Below, in pieces: positions 17,601-32,600 of a stretch of DNA of 64,000 nucleotides. The DNA lies in assembly GCF_030936135.1 (NCBI RefSeq), contig NC_082606.1:4783255-4847254 (forward strand), read 5' to 3'. This stretch comes from Gavia stellata. Its lineage: Eukaryota; Chordata; Aves; Gaviiformes; Gaviidae. The notes below the pieces were generated by a model. The model was not told where the DNA came from, made no database searches, and worked only from the letters and a program-made list of their open reading frames with translations. The position numbers were made by a program, and so were the translations under genes. The stretch's first letter is position 1. Every line of letters starts with the position of its first letter.

Positions 17601-20600
17601 GGGTTTTGGCGGCCGAAGTGTAATTTTACGGCAGCCTTCCTAATTGGTGGCGGTTTTCCCTCCTTTCTCTCCCGTACCCCGCGTTGGTTCCCAGCTGGCC
17701 TCGGAAGAGCCTGACGAACGTCCTCGTACGAACTTCCCCGCCTCTGGGAAGGGCGACCGCGCTGCGCGTTGGAAGCTGTTAGCTAAAGGACTGGATTTCT
17801 GGCGCCTGGTTCCTCAGTGTTCCGGGCGTTTGTAAATGAGCTGAGCTCATGGCGGGCCCCTGCTCCGCTCGTGGGTTACTCGCCCGTTCCTCACGCCAGG
17901 CTGCGGGGAGCGGGCGAGGAGGCCGGGTTGGTGTTCATCTTCCTCCAGGCAACCAAAGGTCTCCAATCAATTATTTACCGCTGGGGTGAAAGGAGATAAC
18001 TGGTGCTGGTGTGGGAGATGGGTGAAAGTGAATTTTCGTAGAAGACGACAAATCAATGCTGAAAATCACAAATACAGAAGAGCTGTAGGAACTAAGATTC
18101 TTTTCAAACTCGAGATAAGTAGAAATGCTTACAAGCTGTTCTTTTTGTTCCAGGAAACAGTTCTTTATTCCTGGAAACAGTTCTATAAAACAAGAACATC
18201 TCCTGTGGTTAAAACCCAAAGGCTGCAGCACTCTCTCAAGCTCAGTACAGGTAAAAAGTTAAGATGACCGTGAAGAAAAGAACCCTGTTGCATTGTCTAA
18301 CAGTGGAAAACAGAAAAAGGAAAGGAAAAAAGGCAGTGTGGGTTTTGAATTAAAATTTTGTATGGTTTAAAGCCCTAATGACATTATAATGAACTTTTTA
18401 CTGTATTTCAGGTAAATACTGAATACAGAAGACTGAATTAATGCAATCTGTTCTTTGTGTACTCCCGCTTATATTAAGTATGTAGGCTTACTAAAGGAGA
18501 GGGAGCTAACCTACAGGAAAAAACCACAAAATACTAATGAGAGGAACAGTTCAAAAACACAAGAAAGAAAGCAGTGTTGTTAACTACTTTTTTCTCTAAG
18601 CATAATTATCAGCAGCTGAAGATGTAAATCCATGTTTTGGAATTGTGAAATTATTCTGACAAGTAAATACAGAAATAATTTTTCAAAATAACTATAGTAT
18701 GTTCTTCTGCAAACTTGTAGGCTGAGAACTATATATCGCTTTTTTAAGGGAAAAAAAACGGTTTATTCTACTAATGGTCTTCACTTTAAAGATAAATTAG
18801 CTGTAATCCTATAGTCCTGAAGATAATATTCCTGTTTAAGAAGAAATTCGAAATTTGTTAATAGCTTTGCAGTAGCTGAATGCTTCAGCAGATGAGAGGC
18901 TTTCGAAACACATAATGAATATCACTGAGAATTGAATTTCAAAGATCAATTTGCAGTATGTTGTAAAGAGACAGTATATAATTCCTGTCAGTAGAAACCC
19001 TCATGTAGGTATATGTAGATATCGGTAAATACAATACGAACTCAGACTTGTGGGCGGTTCCTGACTAGTAACAGTTGTTACTAGTAGTAACAGCCAAAAA
19101 CTTCGCTGGTATGGATCTTTGCTTAAAAGGATTGAGCCTCCTGCGTTATTTACTTTCCTTTCATTTTATTAGAGAGAGCTATCAGGTTATATTTACTTTA
19201 ATGTTAAGTATTTGTTTTTGCCAACTTTGGTTTCAGTTGGTACAACCGAACTCCTTACTTATTCAAAGAATTAGTGGGAAGAGTAGTAAGGGCTGGTGTT
19301 TTGGATTAGAAAAATAAGGTATCAGTCCATCGGTCTTCTTTGCATCATCATCTGCATCTCCTGCATCGCTCTAGTCTGAGAACTGCAGTCATCCTGATTG
19401 ATACCTGAGGGGAATACAATACTTCTCTAGCTTTCTGAAGCAAAACATTTCCTATTTATCAGTACTGTATTTATGGAACAGAGTTGGAATCCTCAGCAGC
19501 TGATTCTACTCAACTTACTTGTCATAATCAGTAATAAATGCCATACAGGCTTTAGACACGCAGACATATTTCTCAGCGATTACAGTGGTGGTTCCTTTAC
19601 TCAACCAACCTGGTGAACAAGTGTGTATATGTTCAATTCTGTTTCTTTTGCTACACACCTTGCCTCCTGAAATCTCTGGTTGTTCCTAACCAGCTGTTGC
19701 TTACCCATTCCTCAGATGAACAGCTGATCTCTTCTACTGTTCTTTCCCTTCCTTTCCCTTCTGTTGCGTATAATATTATCGATCACCTTGTCACTTTTTA
19801 CTTGCACAGTATCAAATTGGCTTGTAGGTGCAAACAGGAAAACAAGCAGAGAATTTCCATTCTCTGCAAGTAGGCAAGCTGCGACTGGGAGTGGGGAATA
19901 ATAGCTTCTATTGCCCATTTCATTTAACCACCAGAGGACTCTGCCTTCTGTTCTGAAATAGGTAATTCCCACTATTAGCACAAAACAAGAGTCAAAACAC
20001 TGCCTCCCACCTGGCCTTGGGAGCATACAGCATCTCTATATGCTACAAGAATTACGCACTTATCTTTTAATCTCTGCTATATGAAATACTCATAGAATCT
20101 CCTTGTTGCGTTTCCGTCTTTTATCTGGCCATATTGCCGTTTCTCATGACTTGTGCCTTCTAAACTGTGAAGCTGTTGTTGGAAGCAGCATCCCGGAGAC
20201 ACAGGTAAGAGTACGATCTGCTGAACTGCAGCTGCAGTTTCTTGCAGCACCCTTGATTTTTGTAAAGAAGTTCCAAGAATAACTTTCGTTATGAGCACCT
20301 GAAAAAAAAAAATCACGAATCTGAGGGCTTGAGACTTGTGTCTGTTTTCAGTCACGCTAAATTTGTATAAAGAGCTTCAGTAGTCCCTCAGGAGGGTGAA
20401 ACAGGATCACAGTAGACTTTCCTTGGTGTTGAGCTGGATTCTTTCAGCATCCAAACCTGAACAGGTATCACAGTTTCTACAAAACTGTTAGGAAAACACC
20501 CTTTAAATAGTATTTTCAACCTATGATTTTTAGTCTTACTTAAAATATACTTTAAAAAGGCTATTTCAAATATAACAGTTTAATGTTACGGACCTTTAAT

Positions 20601-23600
20601 GGTGCTGGAACTTTTTCCCCATAATTAATGTCTGAAAAGGATGTTTTGTACAGAAACAAGCTCTTAGGAAAATCTTTTTGCCTGTGATGGAAAGTGAAAG
20701 ATCTGTATCTGCAAGAAAGTTTAAATGATGGCATTTGTTTTGAGCTATTTTAGGGCAGTATATAGAGAGTGACTAGCATCTTTAGAGTATTTTTCTGAGG
20801 CATATTTTTCATTAAAATGTGCAACAATCTGTAGTAATTTTAATTGCTAGTAATACAGAAGGAGTAAGAAAAGTTTTCATAGCACAATTTTGATGGGTTA
20901 AAGGCTGGGCATCTCTAAGTAGTTTGGGCCTGTAGGAAATTTGACTGCAAATACGATGGGATAAACGAACGCCTATAGGTAAATGTGAAAATGCAAGCTA
21001 CTTACGTTAAGTCTAAAACAATCTTTTCCTCAGAAAGAAGCAGCAAAATTGTTTCTAGAAGTGCCTGTCCTCAGACCAACTGTTGTTTTGAACTGATGGG
21101 ATGTTCTGCCTCTCTCCAGCTGCTCAGGAACAGCTGGCTCCTTCTCCAGATGTGCATTTGCACCTCCTTTTTTTTTTTTTTCCTTCTCTTTCTTAATTAG
21201 TGCAAACTGGTAGTTACAGGAAAATCTGAGATGCTTTTGTTATTGGCACTCAGACTCCAGAAGCTTTGCACAAACTAATCTGTGTTTTTCTCTGCATTGT
21301 TGTGGAACAATTCCCTAGAAAGCGGAATGCATGGTTCAGAAAAGCAAAACGAAATTCCTGTTGCTGTGGCATGGTCAATGAGAGAAAACATTTTTAAGGA
21401 GAAATTGCTACTGCAAATTTTGTGAAATATTAGTACATGAAGCTGGTTATGCTTGTGGATAGCAAGGTGTTTTGTGGGATAAAGTGCTTCACCTGATACA
21501 TGTACATGAGATACTCTTGTTTTTGCCTAGAGATGCTGGTTTGAGCATGCATAAATTCTCTTCAGTTCTGCAAGTATGGGGAGACACAGCTAGGGTTAAA
21601 AGTTGTCCTTTTTCTCATCTGAATTCCTGCATTAGAAATGAATTGGTATAAAAAGTATAGGTGAGTTTAAAAAGTTTTTCAGTATGGAATCTGCCCTCAG
21701 CATCTTCTCCTTGGCCCACGCTAGCATAAATTTGTTGATCTTTAAGGTGTGTGTTGAGACTCATTTATTTCCTAAGTCTTAATGGAGGCTTAGCCACAGT
21801 AATGTTTGAAGACATGTTTGGATTTAGAATTTTGCTTAAACCCTGAAACCTACTCTCATTTAAGAATACCTATGGAGTTGATCATGTTTTTATTTTAGCT
21901 AAAATGGGTTAAAGGCCAAAATTAAATCTTTAGTTTTATGAGAAACTGGGAAAAAAAAAAATGTCTGAATGTGTTGCATGTGAAAGCTGTATATAATCAC
22001 ATTAAATGCAGTTAACAGCTATTCAGGAGCATAGCAGGCAGAGGGCTGCAATTAGTAGCAGGTTGAAAAACTGCCAGGCTTTAAGAGGACTGATTTGAAA
22101 AAATGAAAAAAAGATTAGAAGTGGTGCCATTTTTGTAATTAATGTAACAAAACCTTTGAAATAGAAACTGTAAAGGTTATTAGATGTTTTGTGGGTGGGT
22201 GGTGTGGGGTGAGGTTTTTTGTTTAGTTTTAGACTCAGTGCTGGAAGTCTGGAATAACAATAGGACTACGAGTTCAACATCATGCTTATACCAAAAAGCA
22301 TTGTTTTACACTAAGATGTTTGTTACCAGTTACATGATTAAAAAAAAAAAGGGGGCCAGTCACCCAGAGTTGTTTTGCTACATGAATCAACAACCTGCTT
22401 AAACTAATTGGGATGAACAGCAAGGAGCATCCAGAATTCGTATATACCTCCATTCATTTTAAATAAATACAAGTTTTGTCATGAAACATAAACATTCTTG
22501 CCTTAGGAGTAAAGAAGTGGGAGAGTACACAGCTATGGGCAGTTTCATGTTGCCATAGTGGCATTGTGAATGAAACCTGAAACATCCTGTCCCAAACATG
22601 GAGGGGTGCCATACACTCCACCCATGCTGAGGCTAATTTGTGCATTGCGGTTCTGTTGGTTACTGACCTTGGTAACAACATCGCTTTGTTTTGGCTTCTG
22701 TAATATTTCTGTTTGGAATCTTCTGACAGTGCAAGTTTGTAGTGACAGTGTTTTCAACTCTCGAAGTATCAGTCACTAATTCCTGAAAGATCCCAATCAT
22801 AATTGTAGAGCAAAGGATGTGAACAGTACGTGAGCTTTATTTACCTCTTAATTTCCTTCATAGCTTTGTGAACTTGTCAATGTCCAGAAATCTTAACCTG
22901 TAGCTGGAAAAAGCAGCCCATACCACTACAAAAATTCAGTCTGAGTCTAGTGCAGCCTTGTGCAAGTTGCATGCAGGTAGATAAAGGCATAAAAGAAAAG
23001 AACCATAGCATCATGTAAACTGCAGCATGTAAAAATCATTTTAAGGTGAAGATCATTCCTTACTGAACTCTACATAAGTTGCCAGTCTCATTTGTTAGGA
23101 TTTATTACCTGAAACTTGAAGAGTACCTAGAAATGTTGTACTAGAACTACAAAGGCACATTCCATGTAGAACTATTTCTTACAGCGTGATGTTCATAAGC
23201 CTTTTGTTAAAATGACAGGACTGTTTGTAGCTGACAATTGCAGGAAACTTACAGTTTAGCAAAATCATGTGAGTGCTCTATTACAGTCAAACAATACGCA
23301 GTGCAAAAGCAGCTCTTCTCCACCAGTCCCCCCGGATGAATTCCCCTTGCTTCGCAGCCTGGCTGCCCTGCAGCCGCTTCTGTTACTAGGGGAGTGGTTT
23401 AGCATTGGGGAATCCTTGATTGCCTCAAAATAATTTTCCAACCCTTCGTTAGTTTAAGGAAGGTTATGTGAAAAACAAAACAAAAAAAATGCTTTCTGAA
23501 CACAGTATGTATAAAAGAGATGTATATTTGAGGTTTTCTGTTTATTCGCTGAAAGTACAAGTTTTAGAGAATTAACAGCCATTTTCCTTCCGTGAGACCA

Positions 23601-26600
23601 GCCTGTTGCCTAGCCACTCAACTCCCAAGATGCAACCCAAGCAAGGTAATTAGTGGTCATCAACTGGATTCCTTCATATAATGTAGCATGTAAAACATTA
23701 TAGATGACCAGAAGAAGAAAAAAACAACGAGATTTCTTGCAGCAGAGTTTAATCCTGTTTTTTCTTTATGGTATTTCTGCAAGCTAGTTGTAAGCCCATG
23801 GAAGATACCTAGCAGCTTTCTGCAAAGAATCATTGGAACAAAGTGGGAATTTGAAGAATTACCCTGAAATGAAGGAACTAAATCAATCCTGACAAAAATG
23901 AATTTTCACTGCATAACATGACACATATTTACCATTGAAATATCCCCTGTACTGTGTTCAGATATTGTCAGAGCAAGTTTCTGGTGTGAGACTAGGTCCC
24001 TTAGAATCGCACTGCAAAGTTTTCTTTCTCTTCCTTTCATTTCAAATTGCGTTATCTACAATTAGGCATTTGGATATGGTGCAAGATAGTCTGGAATAAA
24101 ATTCACATCTTCCTAGAAAGGTAGATGTTTACTAGCCTTACATTTTCCTAATCACTATGGCTGTCTTTGTACCACTAAATAAAACATTCTAGATCATGTT
24201 CTCTGGCTCTGAAGGCAAATGGCATGGCACAGCTTGCATCCCTCTCCTACTCCTCCAGACAGGGTAGTCATTGTCTCCTAGTAAGAGCCCCTGGCCTGGC
24301 TTATGGCCCTGGCCCCTTGACTGGTATAAGGAAATGATGGTTTGCACAGACCAAAACCATGCCAGGGAAGGTGCTCACAGTGGGTGGCTTGAGCTGTTCC
24401 CTGGATCTTTTTTGTTTACTAGTACAGAAGTAGGCTAAGTAGCTAAACTAGACTTTCTTACATCCTGTTTAGTAGTGTAGAAACTTCCACAGTATACGAT
24501 AGGCCTGATTTGGTGAAGTTGATGAAGTGCTGGTGTAGTTGTGATGCTGGAGGAGGTACTTGGCTGCTGCAGTACTGGGTTTTGTAGGTATAATTGACCT
24601 GCAGGCATTTCCTAATGTAACTGAGCTGCGTTTTCTTTAAGAAAATCACTGAATGTTCTTTTTTGAAACTAGAGTTAATAAAACTAGAATTGCTTCAACT
24701 TCGGTGAACGAGTTTGTTGGAGATCTCGGCGAAAGAAAAGATTTGCATCTTAAAGCATTGTAGACTCATTAAAATTCTTCTCATGGATAATTAAAGAAAA
24801 CTGAATTAAAAGGAAAGTTTAACAGTAAGCAGCTCACAGGCACTGCGACATTTCAAGCATGTTAAAATCAGAAAGAAATAGCTTTTGTAGCTGTAGTCTC
24901 CTCCTCTTGTATTACGTGTTGGTTTTTTTAACAAATAACCAGTTACTGTTGGTTTCTTCAGTTGTCTAAGTAGCTTATTTATGCCTGACCCGCACAGTCC
25001 TTCAGCATATTTGTGACCAGCTTTAGAGGGTTTGTCAGCATGCCTAACAGTGGAGAGACTCTTATGAAAAAATTTCAAGATGAAAATGCAATGAATATTT
25101 CAGAAAGCTATGAAAATGGGTAAAGTAGCTTGAGTATCTATTTTAACCAACTGATTTACCAATTTTTCACAACTTAAGTTTGTTTTGTACTACTGCGCAG
25201 ATCCACAAGAACCTTGTCTGCCTAATGGTGTCTCTGCTGTCTAATGCAGAATAAGGTGTATCTTTTGAGGCTAGAATGAGAGAAAATTGTAATGAAGATT
25301 CTAAACTTATTTATTCTCCTATGCTAACTTCTAGTTTGGCGTTAAACTTCCTAGCATCATTCAGTATGGACTATGTTGTTTGTGTACTATTTGCATATAT
25401 CTAGTTGTATAGCATTCGTATTATAGCACAGAGGCTCTTAGCCCCAGAAGTCGGCTCAGCAGATGTTAGTGTGTAGCAGTTCCAACAAGAGGTATGTTGA
25501 GCTCCTGTGTTTCAGCTGCTCACAGCTTAGCAAAAACATGGAATGCTAGTGAAAACACTGGTAAACTACTAGACTCTTGTGCTTCAGTAAGTTAAATTAT
25601 TAATGTCTTTTCAACCATGAGGTGAGATTATAAGCATTCTCAAATACCAGAAAATAGCAAATTTCAGATAGTCAAGAAAAAAAAAACCAGTCAATGCTCC
25701 TGTACCATCCCTTCATATGTCTCTGACAGTAAGAGCAGTACTGAAGACTCCAGAAGTTCAGTACCAGTTGCTCTGCAGATGCTACAATGCATATAATCTA
25801 CTTTGAATGGACTTTGAAAAATACCCTAGCTGCAGCTATGGCAGTAGGTCTCTCTTCCCTCCTGAACTGGGGGGAATAATCCTTAGATGATAATTTGCCT
25901 TTGTGGTTGAGCATCTTCTTCCCATCAAAGGCAACAGAACCAGGTAACCTGTATCTTAGAGCATGGGCAGGGAAACTTCATTTTAGAACAGTTTGTTTTA
26001 GGGCCTTTATTACCTTTTTACACGTAAGATAACCCTACTGGCTGCTGTCTTCTTTCTGTCTTAGCCAGCACAAAGGGGAAAAACACTTTCTTCTTCCTGT
26101 TACTCTGTCACTGGAATGGTATCTGCTGTTGGAGAAAGCTCCCCATCTCTAGCATTTGTGGGAATGCCTATTTTAAGACTAGAACAGCACATCTCACAGG
26201 AAATATTTTATTTTCTGATTATTAGAAATTTGTCAGCATTGCTGAGTACTAATTCTCCATTCCTAGAGACTGAACTATTTTATCAGGGAGGTACTTAACT
26301 TTTCTGTTAAGTTAAATCTCACTTCACATTTGTTTAGGTAGCAACTTGCATGTTATGTCATCTGGAAGATTTGCTTGATCCTTACAGGTCAGTGGTTGGT
26401 TGGCATAATTTTTATCATAACGGTTTCTTTTGTTCTGGGTTTTGTAATCCTGGATAAACATCATTAGGAACAAGCGGTGGGCTTAATGTTATTGGAAAAG
26501 GAAAAAAAATTAAGAAATCTTTGAAAGCTTTTGAATGTTTTGTTGTTGCTGCCTCTAGAGTCCTAATGCAGTTAATACTAGAATTGCCATTTTTTGTTTA

Positions 26601-29600
26601 GTCTGTCCAAAGATCATAAAACAGTATTTGACTTGTGATCAGTATAGGTATTATGTACACACTGACTCATGAAAGATAGGATTTTGCTAAATTAGTAATA
26701 ATGCCTCTATTTTAGCCCATGCGTGCTTCCATTTGTGACATGCTTAAGCAAAAAAAAAGTTTCCATGTTTTCTTTATTAAAAAAAGCTAAAAGATAATTT
26801 AAAAATATATAGTGGTTTGTACCCACTGCAACCAGGAAATTTAAGCTTCCTGTATTAGAAAGGTGTTGAGCATTTGGTTTGTTTCTGAATTTCTGTTGGA
26901 AGGATATCACAGAGACTAGAACTCCAAATACTTCTGATGCATTCAAAGTCCTTGGCATAATTACTTCTTTGTTAGTTTTTTGAGGAAGTCAGTGCATGTT
27001 GTCCTGTTAAATAGTGTTGTTCACCTGGTGTGGTTTGAAGTTAGGTAGCAAACTTTATGTATCTTTTTCGTATGCTGGAAGTAGGATTCCAGGTAGAAAG
27101 GACTAGACAAAGAAAATAAAATTCTAGCAAAATGGAAAGAAGAAAAAAAGACCTTTTATAAGGCTGAAATGGAATCAGTGTGACCTAAAAAATGAGGAAG
27201 AGATGAAATAATGGCTTCTGTGTGACCTAACTTTGCTGCACTCCCTGCAAATAGCCATACAGAGACAGCTACTGGAAGATTTCAGCTTCAGGTCTGGGTT
27301 TTTGCTGTGCGGGGGAGAACAGAGCCAGAAAATCTGTACCAAGGTCAGTGAAGGGTTTTAGTACACTCCCAACTGCTGAATAGAGCCTTTCTTAGGGGCG
27401 AAGAAAGAAAGGCTGCATACATTGTTCATTCCTTCCCATTCACCCACATGGTTCTCTGCTATCTGTAAAACTGGTCTGCTCACCAAAATAAATGGCCTGA
27501 TTTTTGAGGATATTTAGTCCTAACAAGAAAAAAATAGTTTTATTTTTTGCAAGTGAAGAGAGAGGTTTTACTGAAAGGTGTGTGCCAGCTGTGTTATATG
27601 GCAAAATAGGTCTCAGCAGTTATCTTTAGTACTTGGTTCTTTATTAAATGTTTGTGTTGCTTTTAAATACACCTTTGTCTGGGAAGAAGTTATATGAGTG
27701 ATTTGAGAAAGGCTGGTTTCTTGTGCACTATGAAAAGCAACCTGGTTGTCGAATCAGCTGACCCTTTTTGCAAGAGTAGGAACATATCTGGGCTGATTTG
27801 CGGCCCCCTTTTGAAGTCTCATGAGGGCATGAAAACCAATTAAAACCTAAATCTAACCTGTTCTTCGAGGGCAAAGGGAAATTTTAAATAGAACAAATTA
27901 GGAATGTGTTACGATATTGCCCTAATTTGAATAGAGGAGTAATTAGTAAATAAGATGACCAGTCATAATAGACAGCAACGTCCCTGTAAAGGACCACGAG
28001 GACCTCTTCTGACTCTTTACTTTGCTCCTTAATGTAGGAAGAATTTTACATGTAATACAGAATTAGGGTTTAAAGAACTAATTTTGTGTGTCATTGTTGT
28101 GGGTTTTTTGCCTTATGCCGAGAAAACATCTTCAAAATGTCTTAGGTGACAACTCGGAGCTCCTCAGAGCCTGGAGATGTAGTATTTGCTACTTGGCTAT
28201 TTATGTGCTGGTCACAGATTTCTATTTAGCTGCTGAGCTATCAAAACTTCGGTACTGTGTTGCGATGTTGATTTAAGTCAGAGTGACTTTACTGTCCTTG
28301 TCTAGAACTCTAGGACAGATCCGAAATTCTAAATTTATTGTCTTGCGCTCACTCCTACAACCTCTCCCCAGAGCTCTGTTCTAAAATACTGGATTCAGCA
28401 CTTGCAGGATGCAGGGGGAATCAGGAAAGGATTACTCATGAATGGGATCCAGATGAAGATATTTTGTTTCTGAAGTTTCTAGGCAAAGTGCCAGAATCAT
28501 TACCCATAGGTAATTTAAGCCATCGGTTTTTGCTGCCAGAATTGTCAGATGATTACTTAGTGATTCCATCTTGAATTCAAATGCCCCAGTGAGCTCTTGA
28601 AAATGCCTGACACCCAATGAAAAGTACTTTGGAATGTGCAGATGTAGACCCAAGACATGCTACCTCTAATGTAGATTAAGGCTGGTGGAATGTATATAGC
28701 TGGTTGTCCTGGAGAACATGTAACAAAAGCTTAGGAAGAAAAATGCTTTCCCATTGTTAGAACAGAGATAAATATTTAGGACACTTGTCACAAAAAATGA
28801 AGCAGCAAAAGATGAACACTGGTTGGAAGAAGGATTTTTTTTCATCTGCTTTACTATGGATTACTTAAATAATCAGACAACCAAGCTGTAGGCGTTCAGA
28901 GATGAAATTCCCAAGTCATCCTCAGGAGAAGCAAGCAGGGAAAGATTAAAACAAAATTTATGAAGAAGTTCTGCCTTGGAAAAAATGCATATTTTCCAGT
29001 TCAGCGTATTTTTTGTGTATTAAATAAGATGAATATTTAATAGTTAGGAAAGCCAATTCAACAAAAGCATTTGAGGAAAAAAGTACTTGTACAAATGGGG
29101 ATTTGTACACCTTGCTCCCTAAGATAAACGCCTGCATATTACAAAATATTTCTTTGGGCAAGGCAAGCAGAGAAAGGAGTTTAATTATAAGGTGGAGACT
29201 CTGTTGTAAGAAATATGTAGTAACATGCTTACAGCCACTTGAAAGTGGCCTGGTGGGTGAGCTTGTAAATGATATGCTCAGAGGAACAGTGAAGCAGGTG
29301 AAGGAGCTGCACTGCTCTGGATCATCACAGTGTGGGCAAAACACAAGTGAGCCTTCCTGAGAGCCATTGAGTCTGGAAGTAGTGCTGCGAGAGCATTCCC
29401 AGGAGAAGCTAAACAGATTGCTTTTTGGAAAAAGCATGTAAGTGACAGAGAAATTGCATCCACTCAGCAGACACTGTAACTGAGCATTCCCTCACTATTG
29501 GCTATGTTCTTTGTTGTAGACAATCTGCAGGATAATTTATTTTGAAGGAACGAAAGAAAAAAAAATCATGCAGTTGTTTACAATAAAGCTTTGGAAGCTA

Positions 29601-32600
29601 AGCGGGCAGGAACTGCAGTAACATGGTTGACCATAGCTATAGCTAAGCACCTTGAGAATATTGTTCTTCTAAAATTAGGCATCACATTAATCTTAACTAA
29701 TCTGATAATATATGAATGCAGTATCTTCAACAGTGATCATTTCCCATACATTAAACCAGAGTAAAATTCGTTAATAAAAATATTTTCACTATATGGTGAG
29801 CCCACCGATATGGTACAGCGTTATCCAGGAACAAGGTGAGAGTGAAGAAGCTGTGTAATGGGAGAAGCCTCTGCATTAGAAATACCAGGAAAGATAGGAG
29901 GAGATGGTAGCGTCATTGTAAATCCAGACAGCATAGGTCTGGAAGGTAAGATAATGGATTCTGGATGAATGCACAGTCTGAACTACTGACTGTTTTAATT
30001 TAAAAAAAAAAAAAAGGTTTTTTTGTGAGCAGTTGTGAATGTGATTTCCAGACTTTAAGTACTTTGACTTGCTATACTTACATAAAGGGTTATGAGTAAA
30101 TATCCTGAAGGCTAAAGGAATACCTTGTACTGAATAATGTACAAACAATATACATATGTAGTTATTTAATAAACTGCTTATTCTGCAAGTTTATAGAAAG
30201 CTGGTTTATTTTTTTAAAATTCTAGTAACCCCTGTAGAGAGCCAAGTGGTAAAAATTTAACATTGACAAAGCTCCAGGATTTGAACAATAGTGACAAGGA
30301 ATAGGAATACAAAAAGAGTATGAGATGTCTTTTTATTTGCCACTATACGTAATCTGTTTAAGGAATAGCTTCACCTTAAATCTCATGATAATGTGACTGC
30401 TGCATAACAGTGTTCCTATTTCCTATTCCGTGGGTGCAATTTGTCATCTTAGAAATCACTTTGCAGAATTAAGCCCAAAATATATTGAACCCTACAACAT
30501 AAAGTTCATGGTTTTAAATTTGAGAGGAAAGCTTCTAACCTAATTATACAGGACAATCAGTGTATTCTGTGAGGCTTTTTAAAGTGAGAATTTCTGTAAA
30601 ACATTTTCTCCATAGAAATCATTAGTTCATTATCATGGTAAAGACTGACTTCATAGATTCTTTTCAGTTTTATTCTTAGTATTTTTACAAGATTTTACTG
30701 TGAGGAGAGAATTTAGAGGACAGCAAATATATGACTGTACTTGACCTAGAATTTGAGATGTAAGCAGAAATTCCAGTTACCAGAGAAGGAAACATAGAGC
30801 TGGTGGAAGGAAAAGGCCAGTTCCAAAGTCCCTTGAAACTAAAAAATTATGGAAATTAGCATCACAGTAAGTAGTGCCGTTAATCAGACACTCGGTATCA
30901 TTATGGTAACAGAAAAAACAGTTTTTCTAATGTGTAACTGCAGCAAAAGAGCACTGCCGTTTCATAATGATAGAAGTGGAGAGATTTAGCTGTTACATTT
31001 AGTTTCTGTAATTACAATAAGAAACGGTACTGTATTCATCGATTTCCACCAAATACACTTAAAAAATAATTGCTATGCCAGCAAATCCAGATTGGGTGCT
31101 TTGCTTCTGCTGATCATCACCAGTGGTAAGGACTGTCAAGTTACAACAATCATTATTTTACCATTGTAAGTATCAGTCACACGTGCAATACTTCCACTCG
31201 TTTGCAAAGATAAATCTCACTACAGCTGTTGCAGTCTTGGAACAAAGAAGGGAAGGAAACTTTCCCTTTGTTAATCCAATATAGAGAATGTTCAAATTCT
31301 TGCTTTTTAGGTTGGCCTGATGGGTGAGAACAGCTTCAGTATAATGTCACATCTAAGCGGCACAGAGTAATGGCGGTAGCTGCAAGTAAGTTGTGCTCTG
31401 CTAGGATTTGCCCCAAACCTCTGCATAAGCCAGTCAACCTGAGCATGCTCTGCCTCCATCTCGGGTGAAGGGTGTGTGTGCGTGCATTGAATTCAGGTAG
31501 CAGATGAGCTCACGTTTGATAGAATGATACCTTGAAATTAAATCCCAAATTGCATCAGGAAATACCGTCATTCAAAAACCACTCCTGCTAATGGAGTTAC
31601 ACAGAAGCATGCTTTGTTTAATTCTAGCTGGTCAACGTTGTGTAACGTGAACTCAATTTGTTCTAATTGGCTTGCTGAAGTGACCTCTAATGTTAAATCC
31701 TGTGTGTATACTTTGTAGAGGTTTTTGCGTATTACCTTTGGAATCATAAACTTTTTTATTTAATGCAAAAATCGGATGTAGAAAATCCTCTTTTAAACTG
31801 GTAGTTGGCTTTTGGAACATGCTGTCCCTGCACTAATAACATTAAATAATTTCTGCAGAACCTCAGCCTTAATAACAAATTTAGCAGCCAAAGTCCAGAT
31901 TTTCAAAGCATTTTGGTTTTGCTGGGGCATCTCACCACCAGACTGTAATTCTGCAGTGTGTTTTCTCCTTGCTGCAGTATGCTTAGTAAGCTCTTGATTA
32001 AGCAGTCCCGCCGAATTCTGCTCGATTCAGTCTTACTTGAACAATTCCAGATAATACAACCGTTCTTGGATCATTACTTTTAAAGGAATAGCTCCTAACA
32101 AAAGCTAACAGTAACAATGTTAAAAACATATTCTTTCACTCAGAAGGGATGTTTCTGAATATACACGTAAATAGTTGATGGAAAAGAAAATGTCTTAATT
32201 GTCCTTTCAGGGCAACCCCCCCCCCTCAACTCTGAGATTGACTGCTTAGTCCATAGAGGCAGGTAACAACTACTTTGCACACAGCATTACTAACTTTAAC
32301 ACCCCTGAAGATGTTAAATGCATAGAGCTCCTTATATGACATTTGCATGTTGAAGCATTACCAGAGCAAGTCCAGAAGTTCAGACTTGTTGGTGGATTAT
32401 TTTTCTATTAAGGGAATATAATATAAACTGAACCAGTATCCTGTAACAGTCAGATGAGAATAAAGCAAACTAAAGAGATTTTCATCTGGGAAAAGTCATT
32501 ATTAATGATGATAAAAAGTTTTGAGTAGCTTCACAGGAGGCTCTTATATATTACTAATCGGATCTTTTTTCTTCTGAGGGCTTTTTGGCTATTCATTTTT

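Noticed and set aside
23600-23650. ATG followed by a donor-like GTAATT as a possible ACSBG1 first exon
   Set aside because: The five-codon reading ends in the wrong phase to join the exon at 34818 and sits in ordinary AT-rich sequence without promoter features.
28338-28574. 78-codon open frame considered as an ACSBG1 first exon
   Set aside because: It has no donor at the phase required by the exon at 34818 and no resemblance to the ACSBG1 N terminus.
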